From an uncultured Chloroflexota bacterium (GTDB taxonomy: Bacteria; Chloroflexota; Anaerolineae; Anaerolineales; Anaerolineaceae), in assembly GCA_902786265.1 (NCBI GenBank), contig CADACE010000031.1, positions 1-54,420 of the forward strand: DNA of 54,420 nucleotides, given 5' to 3'. The position numbers and the translations under genes were made by a program. Positions 19,112 through 27,834 of the stretch are shown piece by piece. The notes under the pieces were generated by a model. It saw only the letters and a program-made list of their open reading frames with translations, ran no database searches and was not told the origin of the DNA. How positions within the stretch are numbered: position 1 is the first letter of the stretch; each line of letters opens with the position of its first letter.

Positions 19112-19182
19112 TTTACCTACCTGCAACACCTGATAAAACTATTTATCAGTTTATATCAGTTTTTTTGTATTAATCTATCAGA
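19112..19182 (-). promoter_or_regulatory. Conserved leader with repeated ACTGATA motif upstream of TIR-4
   Basis: Near copy of the TIR-3 leader, with the tandem AAACTGATA motif on the minus strand and the ribosome binding site AGGTAGG before ATG 19110. The homology begins near 19182 and runs into the coding region. Confidence 0.55.
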
Positions 19183-19224
19183 GCATCAATCATTTAAAAA
19201 CGAAGTAAAATGATATATTAACAA

Positions 19225-19473
19225 TTACGGGATCATATCCGGAGTACTCATGTAATATACATCATCCGGACAAAGATCCTGCCCCTCCGGCCAGACAATA
19301 GTGAATCCATCTGTCTGAACACGTTTAAAATAAACCGGGTCAGCAAGTTCACCATACCAGCTTCCTTTGATAAACGGAGTTACATCCAGAAAACGAGTTT
19401 CTCCGTTATCAAAATGGATCTTCAGATAATTATCCCGCACGACATCAACCTGTAAAGCGGTCGGTCTCAGCAT
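19225..19473 (-). CDS. DUF2442 family protein
   Basis: 82 residues, ATG 19473 with AAGGAGGTATC in front. The pattern LKIHFDNGETRFLDVTPFIKG fits DUF2442, a small beta-rich family. It lies 9 bp after a DUF4160 gene on the same strand; this pairing is widespread in bacteria and often viewed as a toxin-antitoxin-like module, without firm proof. It is downstream in the pair. Confidence 0.75.
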   Translation of the reverse strand: MLRPTALQVDVVRDNYLKIHFDNGETRFLDVTPFIKGSWYGELADPVYFKRVQTDGFTIVWPEGQDLCPDDVYYMSTPDMIP

Positions 19474-19482
19474 GATACCTCC

Positions 19483-19749
19483 TTAATGAAGCGGTTCGAT
19501 TTTGAAGAAACCATCCCCCGCCTGCAAAAGTGTCCAGTTTGCTTCAAGCTCATCCTGATGAATGACCATCCAGGCTTCAAGCATTTTCCGCTGTTTAGCG
19601 GGGAAATTTCCTTCCAATACTTCACCATCCAAAGACATCACAAGTTCATAGTCTCCATAGATTGCATGAATATGCGGTTTGTGATGCTGCCCGCCAAGTT
19701 CATTCTGCATGCGAATTATGATCCCGTAAAACATTGATAACAATGGCAT
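19483..19749 (-). CDS. DUF4160 family protein
   Basis: 88 residues, ATG 19749 behind AAAAGGAGAAAG. HHKPHIHAIYG and the acidic stretch DGEVLEG are typical of DUF4160. It is the upstream partner of the DUF2442 gene and probably co-transcribed with it. The pair sits at the edge of the TIR island, as such modules often do in accessory DNA. The biochemical role is not known. Confidence 0.78.
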   Translation of the reverse strand: MPLLSMFYGIIIRMQNELGGQHHKPHIHAIYGDYELVMSLDGEVLEGNFPAKQRKMLEAWMVIHQDELEANWTLLQAGDGFFKIEPLH

Positions 19750-19825
19750 GTTCTTTCTCCTTTTGGTTGGTACTAACCCGATTTCAAAGATAAAATCATC
19801 TGCTTGGTAATTAGTTCTTCACAAG

Positions 19826-20512
19826 TCATTTATTCAGCTTGCACAATCGGTTCCGTTCGGTCAGGACCGTGCTGACTTTCCCGCACAGCGCGATGATTTG
19901 CGTAATATCCCCGCTGCCGACCGCATTCTGGAGCTCGGAAACAAGATCCTGGAGGTCATTTTCGACCGGTTTCAGTGCTTCACTGCTGACCGGATCACTG
20001 TAGCGGAATTCATCAGCCAGCTGCCCTAATGCCTTTTTCGCACCCGGATCCGGGCACTGGTTTGCCAGCGGATAAACAATTGATCGCAGCGTCGTCATGC
20101 AGGAAATATCAGCTTTCAGCTTTGCATCCTGACGGATGATCTCATCACGCATGGCATCCGCGCCAATCAGACCGATCGCCGCGGCTGCAAACAGCACTAC
20201 ATAAACAATCACAGGGATCCAAAACGGAATCCTTGCCGAGAAAATCATAAAAATCAGGCTCAGAATCAATTGCGCCGCACCATAACACCAGGCGATCCGG
20301 GCAATCGGAAATCCGTAGAATTTGCTTCTGACCGTTGTTTCTTTTCCAAACATGGACAAAAGGACAAAACCCAATACCAGCAGAGCGAAAACTCCCATGC
20401 CATAGGAAATCCAGAAGACTGCTGTATGCTCAAACGGTACAGCGAAGGAGATCACCGAAAAAACGGCAAGAACTATCAATAAAATGATACCGATCCGCAA
20501 TTGGCTTTTCAT
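19826..20512 (-). CDS. Four-helix membrane protein in SPFH operon
   Basis: 228 residues. ATG 20512 follows GGGAGGATTAAGTC inside the tail of the SPFH gene; the two genes are 3 bp apart. Hydrophobic helices at about 8-27, 32-55, 75-95 and 97-117 are followed by a soluble helical region of ~110 residues. No catalytic motif is visible. It is probably a membrane partner of the SPFH protein, by gene order only. Confidence 0.7.
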   Translation of the reverse strand: MKSQLRIGIILLIVLAVFSVISFAVPFEHTAVFWISYGMGVFALLVLGFVLLSMFGKETTVRSKFYGFPIARIAWCYGAAQLILSLIFMIFSARIPFWIPVIVYVVLFAAAAIGLIGADAMRDEIIRQDAKLKADISCMTTLRSIVYPLANQCPDPGAKKALGQLADEFRYSDPVSSEALKPVENDLQDLVSELQNAVGSGDITQIIALCGKVSTVLTERNRLCKLNK

Positions 20513-20515
20513 GAC

Positions 20516-22288
20516 TTAATCCTCCCGTTTCTTTCCGCAATTCGCACAGAACTTTCCCATGTTGTTCTTCTGACCGCAGCTGCAATCCCATCCGGTATTG
20601 ATCTCCGGACGTTTCGCGCCGCAATTCGGGCAGAATTTTCCGGTGTTGCCTTTCTGACCGCATTCGCAGTCCCAAGTGTCCGGAGATGCTTTCGGCTGCG
20701 GTTTCCTTGCGCCGCAGTTCATACAGAAATTCCCCTTGTTGCCTTTCTGACCGCATTCACAGTCCCATCCGTCATTATCAGAAAGGGATACCCCAACCAT
20801 CTGTCCGAGGTTTTTCGCGGTTTCAGCCGCCGGCTGCAGGGCATCCTTTGTCATTCCGATCACGCTGCCCATCGCGCCAAGGCTGATTCCCAGCCCGGCA
20901 AGGTCACCCAGCGCACCCGCACCGGCTCCGCCGCTGATCCCATTCTTCATCGCTTCAAGCCCGACCTGGCGCGAGGTTTCCTGCTGATAGGAATATCCTT
21001 TCATTTTCATTTCCAGCGCTTCCGCTTCCGCCTGCATGCGATAGGCATCTGCTTCCGCCTGCGCTTTTGCCCGAAGAGCTTCTGCGTCGCCCTGGGCTCC
21101 GATGATTTTCATACGCGCTTCGGTCGTGGCTTCAACTTCTTTCCGCGCAGCAGCCGCTTCCGCTTCCTTCCGGCGGATCTGTTCCTGACGAACCAGCAGG
21201 AACTGCTGGGCATATTGTTCTTTCATCCGGCGGAAATTCGGATCATCATCCGGTGTCATGACACGGGTAACAAAGAATTCAGGCATTTCCAGCCCGTAAT
21301 CAGACAGAAAACCATTCAGCCGGTCACGAAGTTCAGCGGAAAGATCCATCAGATGCTCGTCGATTTCAAGAATACTGATATTGGCCGCTTTGATGGCCTG
21401 AGCAAGATAGCTCTTGACCTGAGCCATGATCATTCCGCGGAAATAGCCTTTTCCGTCTCCCATACCGATGAGCTGTTCCTGTTTCAGTACACCTCCCGTC
21501 CCGACAAGTTTCGCAAGCAGCTTTCGGGAGTTGATCACACGGATATTGAATTCCCCGCAGGCACCGAGTTCCACATGCATTCCGGAGCTCGGGTCGAACA
21601 TCCTCACTTTGGAGTCCGTCCCCCATTTGATCCCCATCACCGTAGCAAGGTTGATGTAGTAAACTTCGGAATGGAAGGTCCCTTCGGTGTCGGTCGGCAG
21701 CTTGTAGATTTTTTCGAGCATGGGCAGCTGCTGTGTTTCCAATGTATAGCGTCCCGGACCGAAAAGATCCAACGCCTGACCATCCCGGTAAAAGACCGCT
21801 TCCTGGCTTTCATGGACGATAAGCTGTGAGCCGTAATTGAAATCCTCAATCGGGTGTTTCCAGACTAACGTGCTGCCATCCCCTTCATATTTAATAATGC
21901 TGGCAAGACCGTCTTTGCGGATCTTTTCCTTAGCGATCCGTTCTGCGACATCATTGACATGGTCACAGACCGGGCAGACATAGGAGGAAACCGCTTTGCT
22001 GACGGTAAAACGAACCCCGCATTGTTCGCAGGAGATTTCCTCCATCTTTGACTGCTCTGACATCGTGTTGATCGGCTGCCCGCAAACCGGGCAGCGCGCG
22101 GCAGAACCTTTGCTCTGGTCAAAAATCACCGTATTGCCGCAGTGCGGACAGACACGAGATGACATTTTATCGGTTTTTACATCAATCGTGTACCCACAGG
22201 AACACATGATTTTTCTTTTGGCAAAGAAGCCGGTTGAGGCTTCCGCAAATTTTCCGCATCTCGGACATTCGATCACAAACTTACCCAT
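20516..22288 (-). CDS. SPFH-domain protein with N- and C-terminal zinc ribbons
   Basis: About 590 residues from ATG 22288, preceded by GGGGA; a TTG two codons earlier is less likely. The N-terminus has several zinc-ribbon Cys pairs (CPRCGKF, CSCGY, CPHCGN, CPVCGQ, CEQCGV, CPVCDH). The middle is an SPFH/stomatin-like domain (about 150-400), followed by an Ala/Glu-rich coiled coil and a Gly-rich segment. The end has three tandem ribbons of the form WDCxCGQKxNxGxFCxNCG. The SPFH region resembles the YdjI / virion-core-protein group that forms membrane-associated assemblies. It is the middle gene of an RHH, SPFH, membrane-protein operon. Role inferred: membrane scaffold or stress sensor. Confidence 0.75.
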   Translation of the reverse strand: MGKFVIECPRCGKFAEASTGFFAKRKIMCSCGYTIDVKTDKMSSRVCPHCGNTVIFDQSKGSAARCPVCGQPINTMSEQSKMEEISCEQCGVRFTVSKAVSSYVCPVCDHVNDVAERIAKEKIRKDGLASIIKYEGDGSTLVWKHPIEDFNYGSQLIVHESQEAVFYRDGQALDLFGPGRYTLETQQLPMLEKIYKLPTDTEGTFHSEVYYINLATVMGIKWGTDSKVRMFDPSSGMHVELGACGEFNIRVINSRKLLAKLVGTGGVLKQEQLIGMGDGKGYFRGMIMAQVKSYLAQAIKAANISILEIDEHLMDLSAELRDRLNGFLSDYGLEMPEFFVTRVMTPDDDPNFRRMKEQYAQQFLLVRQEQIRRKEAEAAAARKEVEATTEARMKIIGAQGDAEALRAKAQAEADAYRMQAEAEALEMKMKGYSYQQETSRQVGLEAMKNGISGGAGAGALGDLAGLGISLGAMGSVIGMTKDALQPAAETAKNLGQMVGVSLSDNDGWDCECGQKGNKGNFCMNCGARKPQPKASPDTWDCECGQKGNTGKFCPNCGAKRPEINTGWDCSCGQKNNMGKFCANCGKKRED

Positions 22289-22302
22289 CTTCAACGTCCC
22301 CT

Positions 22303-22491
22303 TTACTTTTCAATTTCCATATTTTCCAGAGCAAACTCAAGACACATCATCAGAACTTCGTTCCGTGTCCTGTTGGATTCTTTGGCAGCTTTATCAAGAT
22401 CCGCCAGCAGATCCCTGGGGATCCGCATTGAGGTCACAATGGTTTCCCCGGTGTATTTCTGTTTTTGAATGACCAGCTTTTTGTCACTCAC
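22303..22491 (-). CDS. Ribbon-helix-helix DNA-binding protein
   Basis: 62 residues with a GTG start (22491) behind GGAG. The pattern TSMRIPRDLLADLDKAAKES followed by RTRNEVLMMCLEFAL is a MetJ/Arc (CopG-like) ribbon-helix-helix fold. It stands first in the SPFH operon and likely regulates it, or a neighbour, as a dimer. No toxin partner of a known family is adjacent. Confidence 0.75.
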   Translation of the reverse strand: MSDKKLVIQKQKYTGETIVTSMRIPRDLLADLDKAAKESNRTRNEVLMMCLEFALENMEIEK

Positions 22492-22600
22492 TGTAATGCT
22501 CCATTCATCATAGATTTATGCTTATTATTGTAATACGAATGTACTCAATAATCAAGCCCCTTTCGTGATGAAAAATTTTTCCGAAAAAATGGAAAAACGT

Positions 22601-22606
22601 TATAAT
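22601..22606 (+). promoter_or_regulatory. Perfect -10 box (TATAAT)
   Basis: TATAAT lies 54 bp before ATG 22660. The -35 position holds TTTCCG, a poor match. A TTTTTCC / GGAAAAA inverted repeat flanks the spacer. Confidence 0.4.
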
Positions 22607-22659
22607 AAATCCGGGGAAATGATACAGGCTCATGCCGGTTGGGACAAAGGAGGGGGCTG

Positions 22660-23850
22660 ATGGATACTTATACCGAAAAACTGGAAGCCGGGGCGGCGGA
22701 ACTTTATGAATATAACGCGGTGACGGAACTGCCGCGGATCATCGCGTCTTTCCGCGGGCATGGCGCCGCGCTCAGCGAATTCCTGAACAGTCACGGTTAT
22801 CCTGCCGGTCTTGAAGATACGGCTGAAAACAAAGCGGCCTTCCTGAGGGAAAAATTCACGGAAGCCGGGATCGGTGCCGCGAAAGCACGGAACGCGCTCA
22901 AATGGCTCACCGAACCCAACGCGTTCGAACGGGAGACCGGGTTCCGTATTGCCTTCGCACTTGGACTTAGCATCGAAGAAACCGATGAATTTTTCCGCAC
23001 TGTCCTGCTGGACCGCAGCTTTGACTGCCATACCATCGGGGAAGCGATCTGGTATTACTGCATTTTCCACCATAAGGACTATGCCGCGGCCGAAAAATTG
23101 GCGGCGGAAGCACCGAAATCCGAAAGAACCGCAGTCCCTTCCGAGGGAGAGGTCCTTTACACAAAAAATATCATTTCTTTTCTGCGTTCCTGCCCATCGG
23201 ATGAAGCTCTTCTCGAGTATTTCCGCGAAAATCTGCCGCAGTTTGCTTATAACCAGGTCAAAGCGAAGGAATTCATCAGGCAGCTCTGGGAGCAGATCGC
23301 AGGGCCGGACGGACTGGCTGAACAGGAGCGGAAATATTTCCTGCAGCAGGAAAAAGGTGAAAATCCCCCTGCGGAAGATTCAACCTGGGGCATTTACCTG
23401 CAGATCCTCGGGCTGTCGTTTGACGTTGAGCACATCGAAGGCGACCGGACAATCAGGCCGATCCTGGAAAACCGGACCTTTATGCATGAATTTGCCATGG
23501 ACAATTACCCGACACGGCAGAGCATTGAAAAACTGCTGCGGGGTGAGACCGCCAAACATGACCTGACCAGAAAAACGCTGATTTTACTCGCTTTCTACCA
23601 ATTCTGGGTGAACGCGGCTCTCTCGCACGGCGGCATGAAAACCCTCATGGCCGGAGAAAATGACCGGGACCGCTGCCTGGATGGGCTGGACCAATATCTG
23701 TTGGATGCGGGGTTTCCCGAAATTTATGCCGGTAATCCGTACGACTGGATATTCCTTTGGGCAGCCGGCAGGGAAGCACCGCTTCTTGCTTTCCGCAGTT
23801 ACTGGCAGCTTCTGAGTGCCGAACACAGCGAGCTTTCCTCGGATTCATAA
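22660..23850 (+). CDS. Uncharacterised helical protein upstream of the kinase-STAND gene
   Basis: 396 residues; ATG 22660 is preceded by AGGAGGGGG. All-helical. The region at about residues 60-120 (GFRIAFALGLSIEETDEFF and the following LDRSFD) recalls the helical segment that follows some XRE-type helix-turn-helix domains. I recall related proteins encoded near kinases or ATPases in anaerobes, but cannot name a family. The next gene on the same strand, 184 bp away, is the kinase-STAND fusion; a shared function is possible. Confidence 0.65.
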   Translation: MDTYTEKLEAGAAELYEYNAVTELPRIIASFRGHGAALSEFLNSHGYPAGLEDTAENKAAFLREKFTEAGIGAAKARNALKWLTEPNAFERETGFRIAFALGLSIEETDEFFRTVLLDRSFDCHTIGEAIWYYCIFHHKDYAAAEKLAAEAPKSERTAVPSEGEVLYTKNIISFLRSCPSDEALLEYFRENLPQFAYNQVKAKEFIRQLWEQIAGPDGLAEQERKYFLQQEKGENPPAEDSTWGIYLQILGLSFDVEHIEGDRTIRPILENRTFMHEFAMDNYPTRQSIEKLLRGETAKHDLTRKTLILLAFYQFWVNAALSHGGMKTLMAGENDRDRCLDGLDQYLLDAGFPEIYAGNPYDWIFLWAAGREAPLLAFRSYWQLLSAEHSELSSDS

Positions 23851-23963
23851 CAAACCTCATTAATCCCGTCGGAATATCGTCCGCGATTCCAGGAATAAAT
23901 CATTAATGTATTCCATGCAGTAAAAAAACCGGATGCCGGATCCTGTAAGATAAAATAGAAAAA

Positions 23964-23981
23964 TCAGGATGGGAATCCTGA
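23964..23981 (+). promoter_or_regulatory. Small hairpin in the leader of the kinase-STAND gene
   Basis: A perfect 7-bp stem (TCAGGAT / ATCCTGA) closed by GGGA, about 55 bp before ATG 24035 and followed by AATAAA rather than a T run. It could affect translation or be incidental. Confidence 0.3.
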
Positions 23982-24034
23982 ATAAAGGTCAGATAACTGA
24001 TCCGGAAGAATACTCAATTGAGATTTGAAGGAAT

Positions 24035-27000
24035 ATGGACTACAGAACCGCTCTTACACCCAATACGCAGCTGCGATTCAACACGGGAACGCTTTATACG
24101 ATCCGCGGTGAAATCGGACGGGGCGGGTCATGCATTGTTTACGACGGATTTTATCTCACAAACGCGGGAGATGAGAAAACGGTCCGCATCAAGGAATTGT
24201 ATCCCTATGACCTTCATCTGAGAAGGGATACGGATTCCTTTCTCCGCTGCGATAACGGACAGGAACAGCGTTTCGCAAGCACGAAAGAACAGATGTACGC
24301 GGATTTCAGGAGCTGCAATACCCTGTTTTACGCGGATGAATCATCCGATGCCATTCTCAACACCATCAACATCTATGAAGCAAACAACACGGTATATGTC
24401 GTGTCCGCCTGGTCACATGAAAATGCGCTCCCTAATCTGAAAATCAATAAAATGAAGGATTGCATCTCCATCGTCCGCCAAACCGCGTATGCGGTCCGCT
24501 GCATCCATAAAGCGGGATATCTGTACCTGGATATCAAACCGGACAACATATCCGTCGTGAACGCTCTCACCCGGCGGATACAGCTCTTCGATTTTGACAG
24601 CCTGATCCCGATTTCCGCAATTCAGGACAACAATACATCCGGAGCTTTCCGGCTGTCCTACACCAAAGGCTTCGCCGCGTTGGAGCTGCGCAAAGGAGAA
24701 CTGCGGAGACTCGGCCCGCATACGGATGTTTACGGCATCGGAGCGCTGCTGTTTTTCCTGATCTTCGGACGGACGCCTGAGGCACCCGATTGCGGGCGCA
24801 ATGCCTCCTATGACTTCACCGGCCTCCGCTTCCCGGAGTCCTGTCCTGACCGCTTTTACATACTGCTCACGGATTTTTTCCATAAAACACTTGCATCGTT
24901 TTCCGCGGACCGCTTCCGAAGCATGGAGCCCGCTGTACGCGCACTGGAGGAAATCGAAAATCTGGCAGACCCGGCCTACCCTTATCTCATCTCCACACCG
25001 TTCAGCGCACCGGCATGGTTCATCGGGCGGGAAAGGGAAAGCCGGATCCTTAATGACTGGTGCCGGGATGAAACAAAGCAGGTCCTGTTTCTCAGCGGTA
25101 TGGGCGGTATCGGCAAAAGCACCTTTGTCCGCCGTGTTCTTTCTGCGGAGCGTCAGCTTTGGGACAGCATTGTTTTTCTTTACTTTGGCGGCTCTCTGCG
25201 TCAAACTTTTCTGAATGACGCGGGACTGCACGTCAACGGTATGGAACGCTTTCCGGAAGAATCTGAAGCGGATTATTTTGAGCGAAAATTGCGGAAGCTC
25301 CGCGAGATCATCCGGCGGGACCGCGTTTTGCTGGTGATCGATAACTTCGCGGATGAACACGATCCGGATCTTGATGTATTTCTTGGTCTGGCATGCAAAA
25401 AGATTTTCATTACCCGCCATGACCTGGGCTCGCTGAACCTGCCCATTCTGAAGCTTGAGGCACTCCCTGATATGGCTGATTTGCAGCGGCTGTTCATCCA
25501 CTACCTGGGCCGGGAGACGGTTTCGGAAACTGATGCAGCCGCTATTCAGGCGATCATCCGCCGTCTTTCCTCTCACACACTGGCGATCGAACTTTTTGCG
25601 CGGCAGGTTTCCAACAGTTTTCTGACCCTGTCAGAAGCATTGGAAATGCTTGAAAAGCAGGGGATCCTGCATGTCAGCACAGACCGCATTGACTATCAGC
25701 GTGATGACAGCATCAGCTATGAGCAGCTGGAATCGATCATAACCCGGCTGTTTGAGACCAACAGCCTTTCCGCCGGGCAGATTTCGATCCTGAAAGCGCT
25801 CGCCCTTTTCCCGGCCCCCGGGATCGGCCCAAGAGAACTGATGCGGTTTCTGGATATCGAAAATGCGGAAGCGATCCGGCAGCTTATCCGTTATGGCTGG
25901 ATCACGCGGGATGCTCAAAACATCTTTCTTCACCCGCTCATCCGGGATGTGGTGCAGGATCTGCCTGTCACCGGAGAGAACCTGCAGGGTGTGCTGAAAA
26001 CGCTGGAAACGCTTCATGACAATATTGCTTCGGAAAGCCATATTGAGGAACTTCTCATTGATCCGGCAAAAATCTCACCGGAACTGGCGGAAATCCTTTC
26101 CAAAATCGATCCGTACACCATCGTTACGGACCAGCGCAAGCTGCTGAAATCAGTGATGACAGCCCGCGGTGTGATCGACAGACTCATGACCGACCCGCTG
26201 TGGGGCTCTGAACCTGTACAGAAGCTGCTTCAGAAAATGGTCACGAATCTGCCGAAATATGAGGATGAAGCCATACTCCATTACGGGCAAATTCTGCTCA
26301 AGTCACCGGAACATCTTTCTCCCGCGGAAATTATCGAAGTGATCGACAAGGTCCAGTATGTACTGCTTGAATATCACAGATATGATGAAGCCGAATCACT
26401 TATGGAACCCGCAAAACGCTGCGCAGTGGATGACCGGACACGGGCTGAATATTACAGCCTGGCGGGAAATATCTGCGATACCCGGGACGCTCCCGGCGAT
26501 CGGGAAAAGGTGCTGGAATTTCTTAACCTTGGTATCGGATACGCACGCAAAGCTCCTCATTCACCTCGGAAGCATCTGCTCGCACAATTCCTGCTGGGAA
26601 AGATGAATGCCATTGCCCGGCGTGGATTCGGCGACCCGGAAGAATTTGACACGCTTTTCAATGAAATGCGGAATATCGTTGAAAACGAATGTCTGCCCTG
26701 TTCCGAGATCTGCCACGGTTTTGCCATCACCATGGGTTTTTATTGGGCGGAAGGACAGCAGAACCGGGAAGAAGCGGAAAAATGTATCGAAAATGCCGGA
26801 CTCGTTGCCAAAAGACTTTTCCAAATCGGATTGGACTACATCGATTTTCAGATCATACCGCCTGCCATCATGTACATCGATCTGCAAGCCTATGATGCCT
26901 GTGAAGCGGTTTTGAAGGATGGGATCCGCATTTGTGACGACCATGCCGAGCTTACCGCTTACCTGCGCAAAAAACATGATCTTGAGCGGTATCTGCTGGA

Positions 27001-27136
27001 TGTCTATCTGGAAGGGAATGAACCCGAAAAAGCCCGCGAAATGGTCAAAATCCTCGATGACGAATGCAGACTATATGCTTTTCCGGATACCGTCAGCACC
27101 GACATAAGAGACTGGCTGAACAGTCTTCCTGACTGA
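24035..27136 (+). CDS. Protein-kinase / STAND NTPase fusion (NLR-like)
   Basis: 1033 residues; ATG 24035 with GAAGGA in front. The N-terminal ~300 residues are protein-kinase-like: a Gly-rich loop (GRGGSCIVYDGF), a Lys in VRIKELYP, LYLDIKPDN in place of HRD, and FDFDS in place of DFG. The key Asp and Asn are present, so activity is possible though the loops are atypical. An NB-ARC-like STAND domain follows: Walker A GMGGIGKST (about 354-362), Walker B VLLVIDN (about 431-437), the sensor ITRHD (about 459), and winged-helix-like FLHPLIRDVV (about 633). The last ~350 residues are helical repeats, the usual ligand-sensing part. The layout matches bacterial NLR-like proteins; a defence or programmed-death switch is inferred from architecture. 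Confidence 0.8.
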   Translation: MDYRTALTPNTQLRFNTGTLYTIRGEIGRGGSCIVYDGFYLTNAGDEKTVRIKELYPYDLHLRRDTDSFLRCDNGQEQRFASTKEQMYADFRSCNTLFYADESSDAILNTINIYEANNTVYVVSAWSHENALPNLKINKMKDCISIVRQTAYAVRCIHKAGYLYLDIKPDNISVVNALTRRIQLFDFDSLIPISAIQDNNTSGAFRLSYTKGFAALELRKGELRRLGPHTDVYGIGALLFFLIFGRTPEAPDCGRNASYDFTGLRFPESCPDRFYILLTDFFHKTLASFSADRFRSMEPAVRALEEIENLADPAYPYLISTPFSAPAWFIGRERESRILNDWCRDETKQVLFLSGMGGIGKSTFVRRVLSAERQLWDSIVFLYFGGSLRQTFLNDAGLHVNGMERFPEESEADYFERKLRKLREIIRRDRVLLVIDNFADEHDPDLDVFLGLACKKIFITRHDLGSLNLPILKLEALPDMADLQRLFIHYLGRETVSETDAAAIQAIIRRLSSHTLAIELFARQVSNSFLTLSEALEMLEKQGILHVSTDRIDYQRDDSISYEQLESIITRLFETNSLSAGQISILKALALFPAPGIGPRELMRFLDIENAEAIRQLIRYGWITRDAQNIFLHPLIRDVVQDLPVTGENLQGVLKTLETLHDNIASESHIEELLIDPAKISPELAEILSKIDPYTIVTDQRKLLKSVMTARGVIDRLMTDPLWGSEPVQKLLQKMVTNLPKYEDEAILHYGQILLKSPEHLSPAEIIEVIDKVQYVLLEYHRYDEAESLMEPAKRCAVDDRTRAEYYSLAGNICDTRDAPGDREKVLEFLNLGIGYARKAPHSPRKHLLAQFLLGKMNAIARRGFGDPEEFDTLFNEMRNIVENECLPCSEICHGFAITMGFYWAEGQQNREEAEKCIENAGLVAKRLFQIGLDYIDFQIIPPAIMYIDLQAYDACEAVLKDGIRICDDHAELTAYLRKKHDLERYLLDVYLEGNEPEKAREMVKILDDECRLYAFPDTVSTDIRDWLNSLPD

Positions 27137-27154
27137 TGCATTTGCATCTTACAT

Positions 27155-27182
27155 AAAAAAAGAGGACGCGTTTGCGTCCTCT
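27155..27182 (-). terminator. Rho-independent terminator after rubrerythrin
   Basis: Perfect 8-bp stem GAGGACGC / GCGTCCTC with a 4-nt loop. On the minus strand it is followed by seven T. Position is 23 bp after the rubrerythrin stop. Confidence 0.9.
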
Positions 27183-27204
27183 GAACTGAATCGTTACGTA
27201 TGGA

Positions 27205-27747
27205 TTAGTAATTTTCAGCCTTGATCTGGAAATAAGACTTCGGATGGTTGCAGACCGGGCAGACTTCCGGAGCTTTCTTACCGACAACGATATGGCCGCA
27301 GTTCGCGCACTGCCAGATCATATCTCCTTCGCGGGAGAAAACGATGCCTTCCTTGACATTGGCAAGGAGCTTGCGATAGCGTTCTTCATGTTCTTTTTCA
27401 ATCTTGCCGACCATTTCGAAGAGGGCAGCGATGCGCGGGAAACCTTCTTCACGAGCGGTTTTGGCAAAACCATCATACATATCGGTCCATTCGTAGTTTT
27501 CACCGTCAGCAGCGGCTTCCAGGTTCGCGATAGTATCGGGAACTTCACCACCATTCAGCAGTTTGAACCAAATTTTCGCGTGTTCTTTTTCATTTCCGGC
27601 GGTTTCTTCGAAAATGGCAGCGATCTGGTTGTAGCCTTCCTTCTTGGCTTTGGAAGCAAAATATGTATATTTATTCCGAGCCTGTGACTCACCTGCGAAA
27701 GCGGTCTGCAGATTGGCTTCGGTCTTAGTACCTTTAATGTTTTCCAT
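27205..27747 (-). CDS. Rubrerythrin
   Basis: 180 residues, ATG 27747 behind GGAGGAGAAATGTA. The N-terminal four-helix diiron domain has the paired Glu/His motifs (ETAGNEKEH and [10 protein letters not shown]). The C-terminal rubredoxin-like domain has CANCGH and CPVCNH for an Fe(SCys)4 centre. Rubrerythrins reduce hydrogen peroxide in the cytoplasm of anaerobes, with electrons from rubredoxin or NADH systems. Single-gene unit with its own promoter region and terminator. Confidence 0.95.
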   Translation of the reverse strand: MENIKGTKTEANLQTAFAGESQARNKYTYFASKAKKEGYNQIAAIFEETAGNEKEHAKIWFKLLNGGEVPDTIANLEAAADGENYEWTDMYDGFAKTAREEGFPRIAALFEMVGKIEKEHEERYRKLLANVKEGIVFSREGDMIWQCANCGHIVVGKKAPEVCPVCNHPKSYFQIKAENY

Positions 27748-27811
27748 TACATTTCTCCTCCGGGAACGCGGTTTTCTCCCGGTTTCCGGGACCGCTGTTT
27801 CCCTAAACCTA

Positions 27812-27834
27812 ATTGTATCAAAACTTTTAAAAGT
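27812..27834 (-). promoter_or_regulatory. Extended -10 and 12-bp palindrome upstream of rubrerythrin
   Basis: On the minus strand TGATACAAT forms an extended -10 box. Immediately upstream is a perfect palindrome ACTTTTAAAAGT (27823-27834), placed where a repressor or activator could bind. The factor is unknown. Confidence 0.45.

Noticed and set aside
20501..21829. 442-codon open frame on the plus strand opposite the SPFH gene
   Set aside because: The minus strand encodes SPFH and zinc-ribbon motifs; the plus product has no family features.
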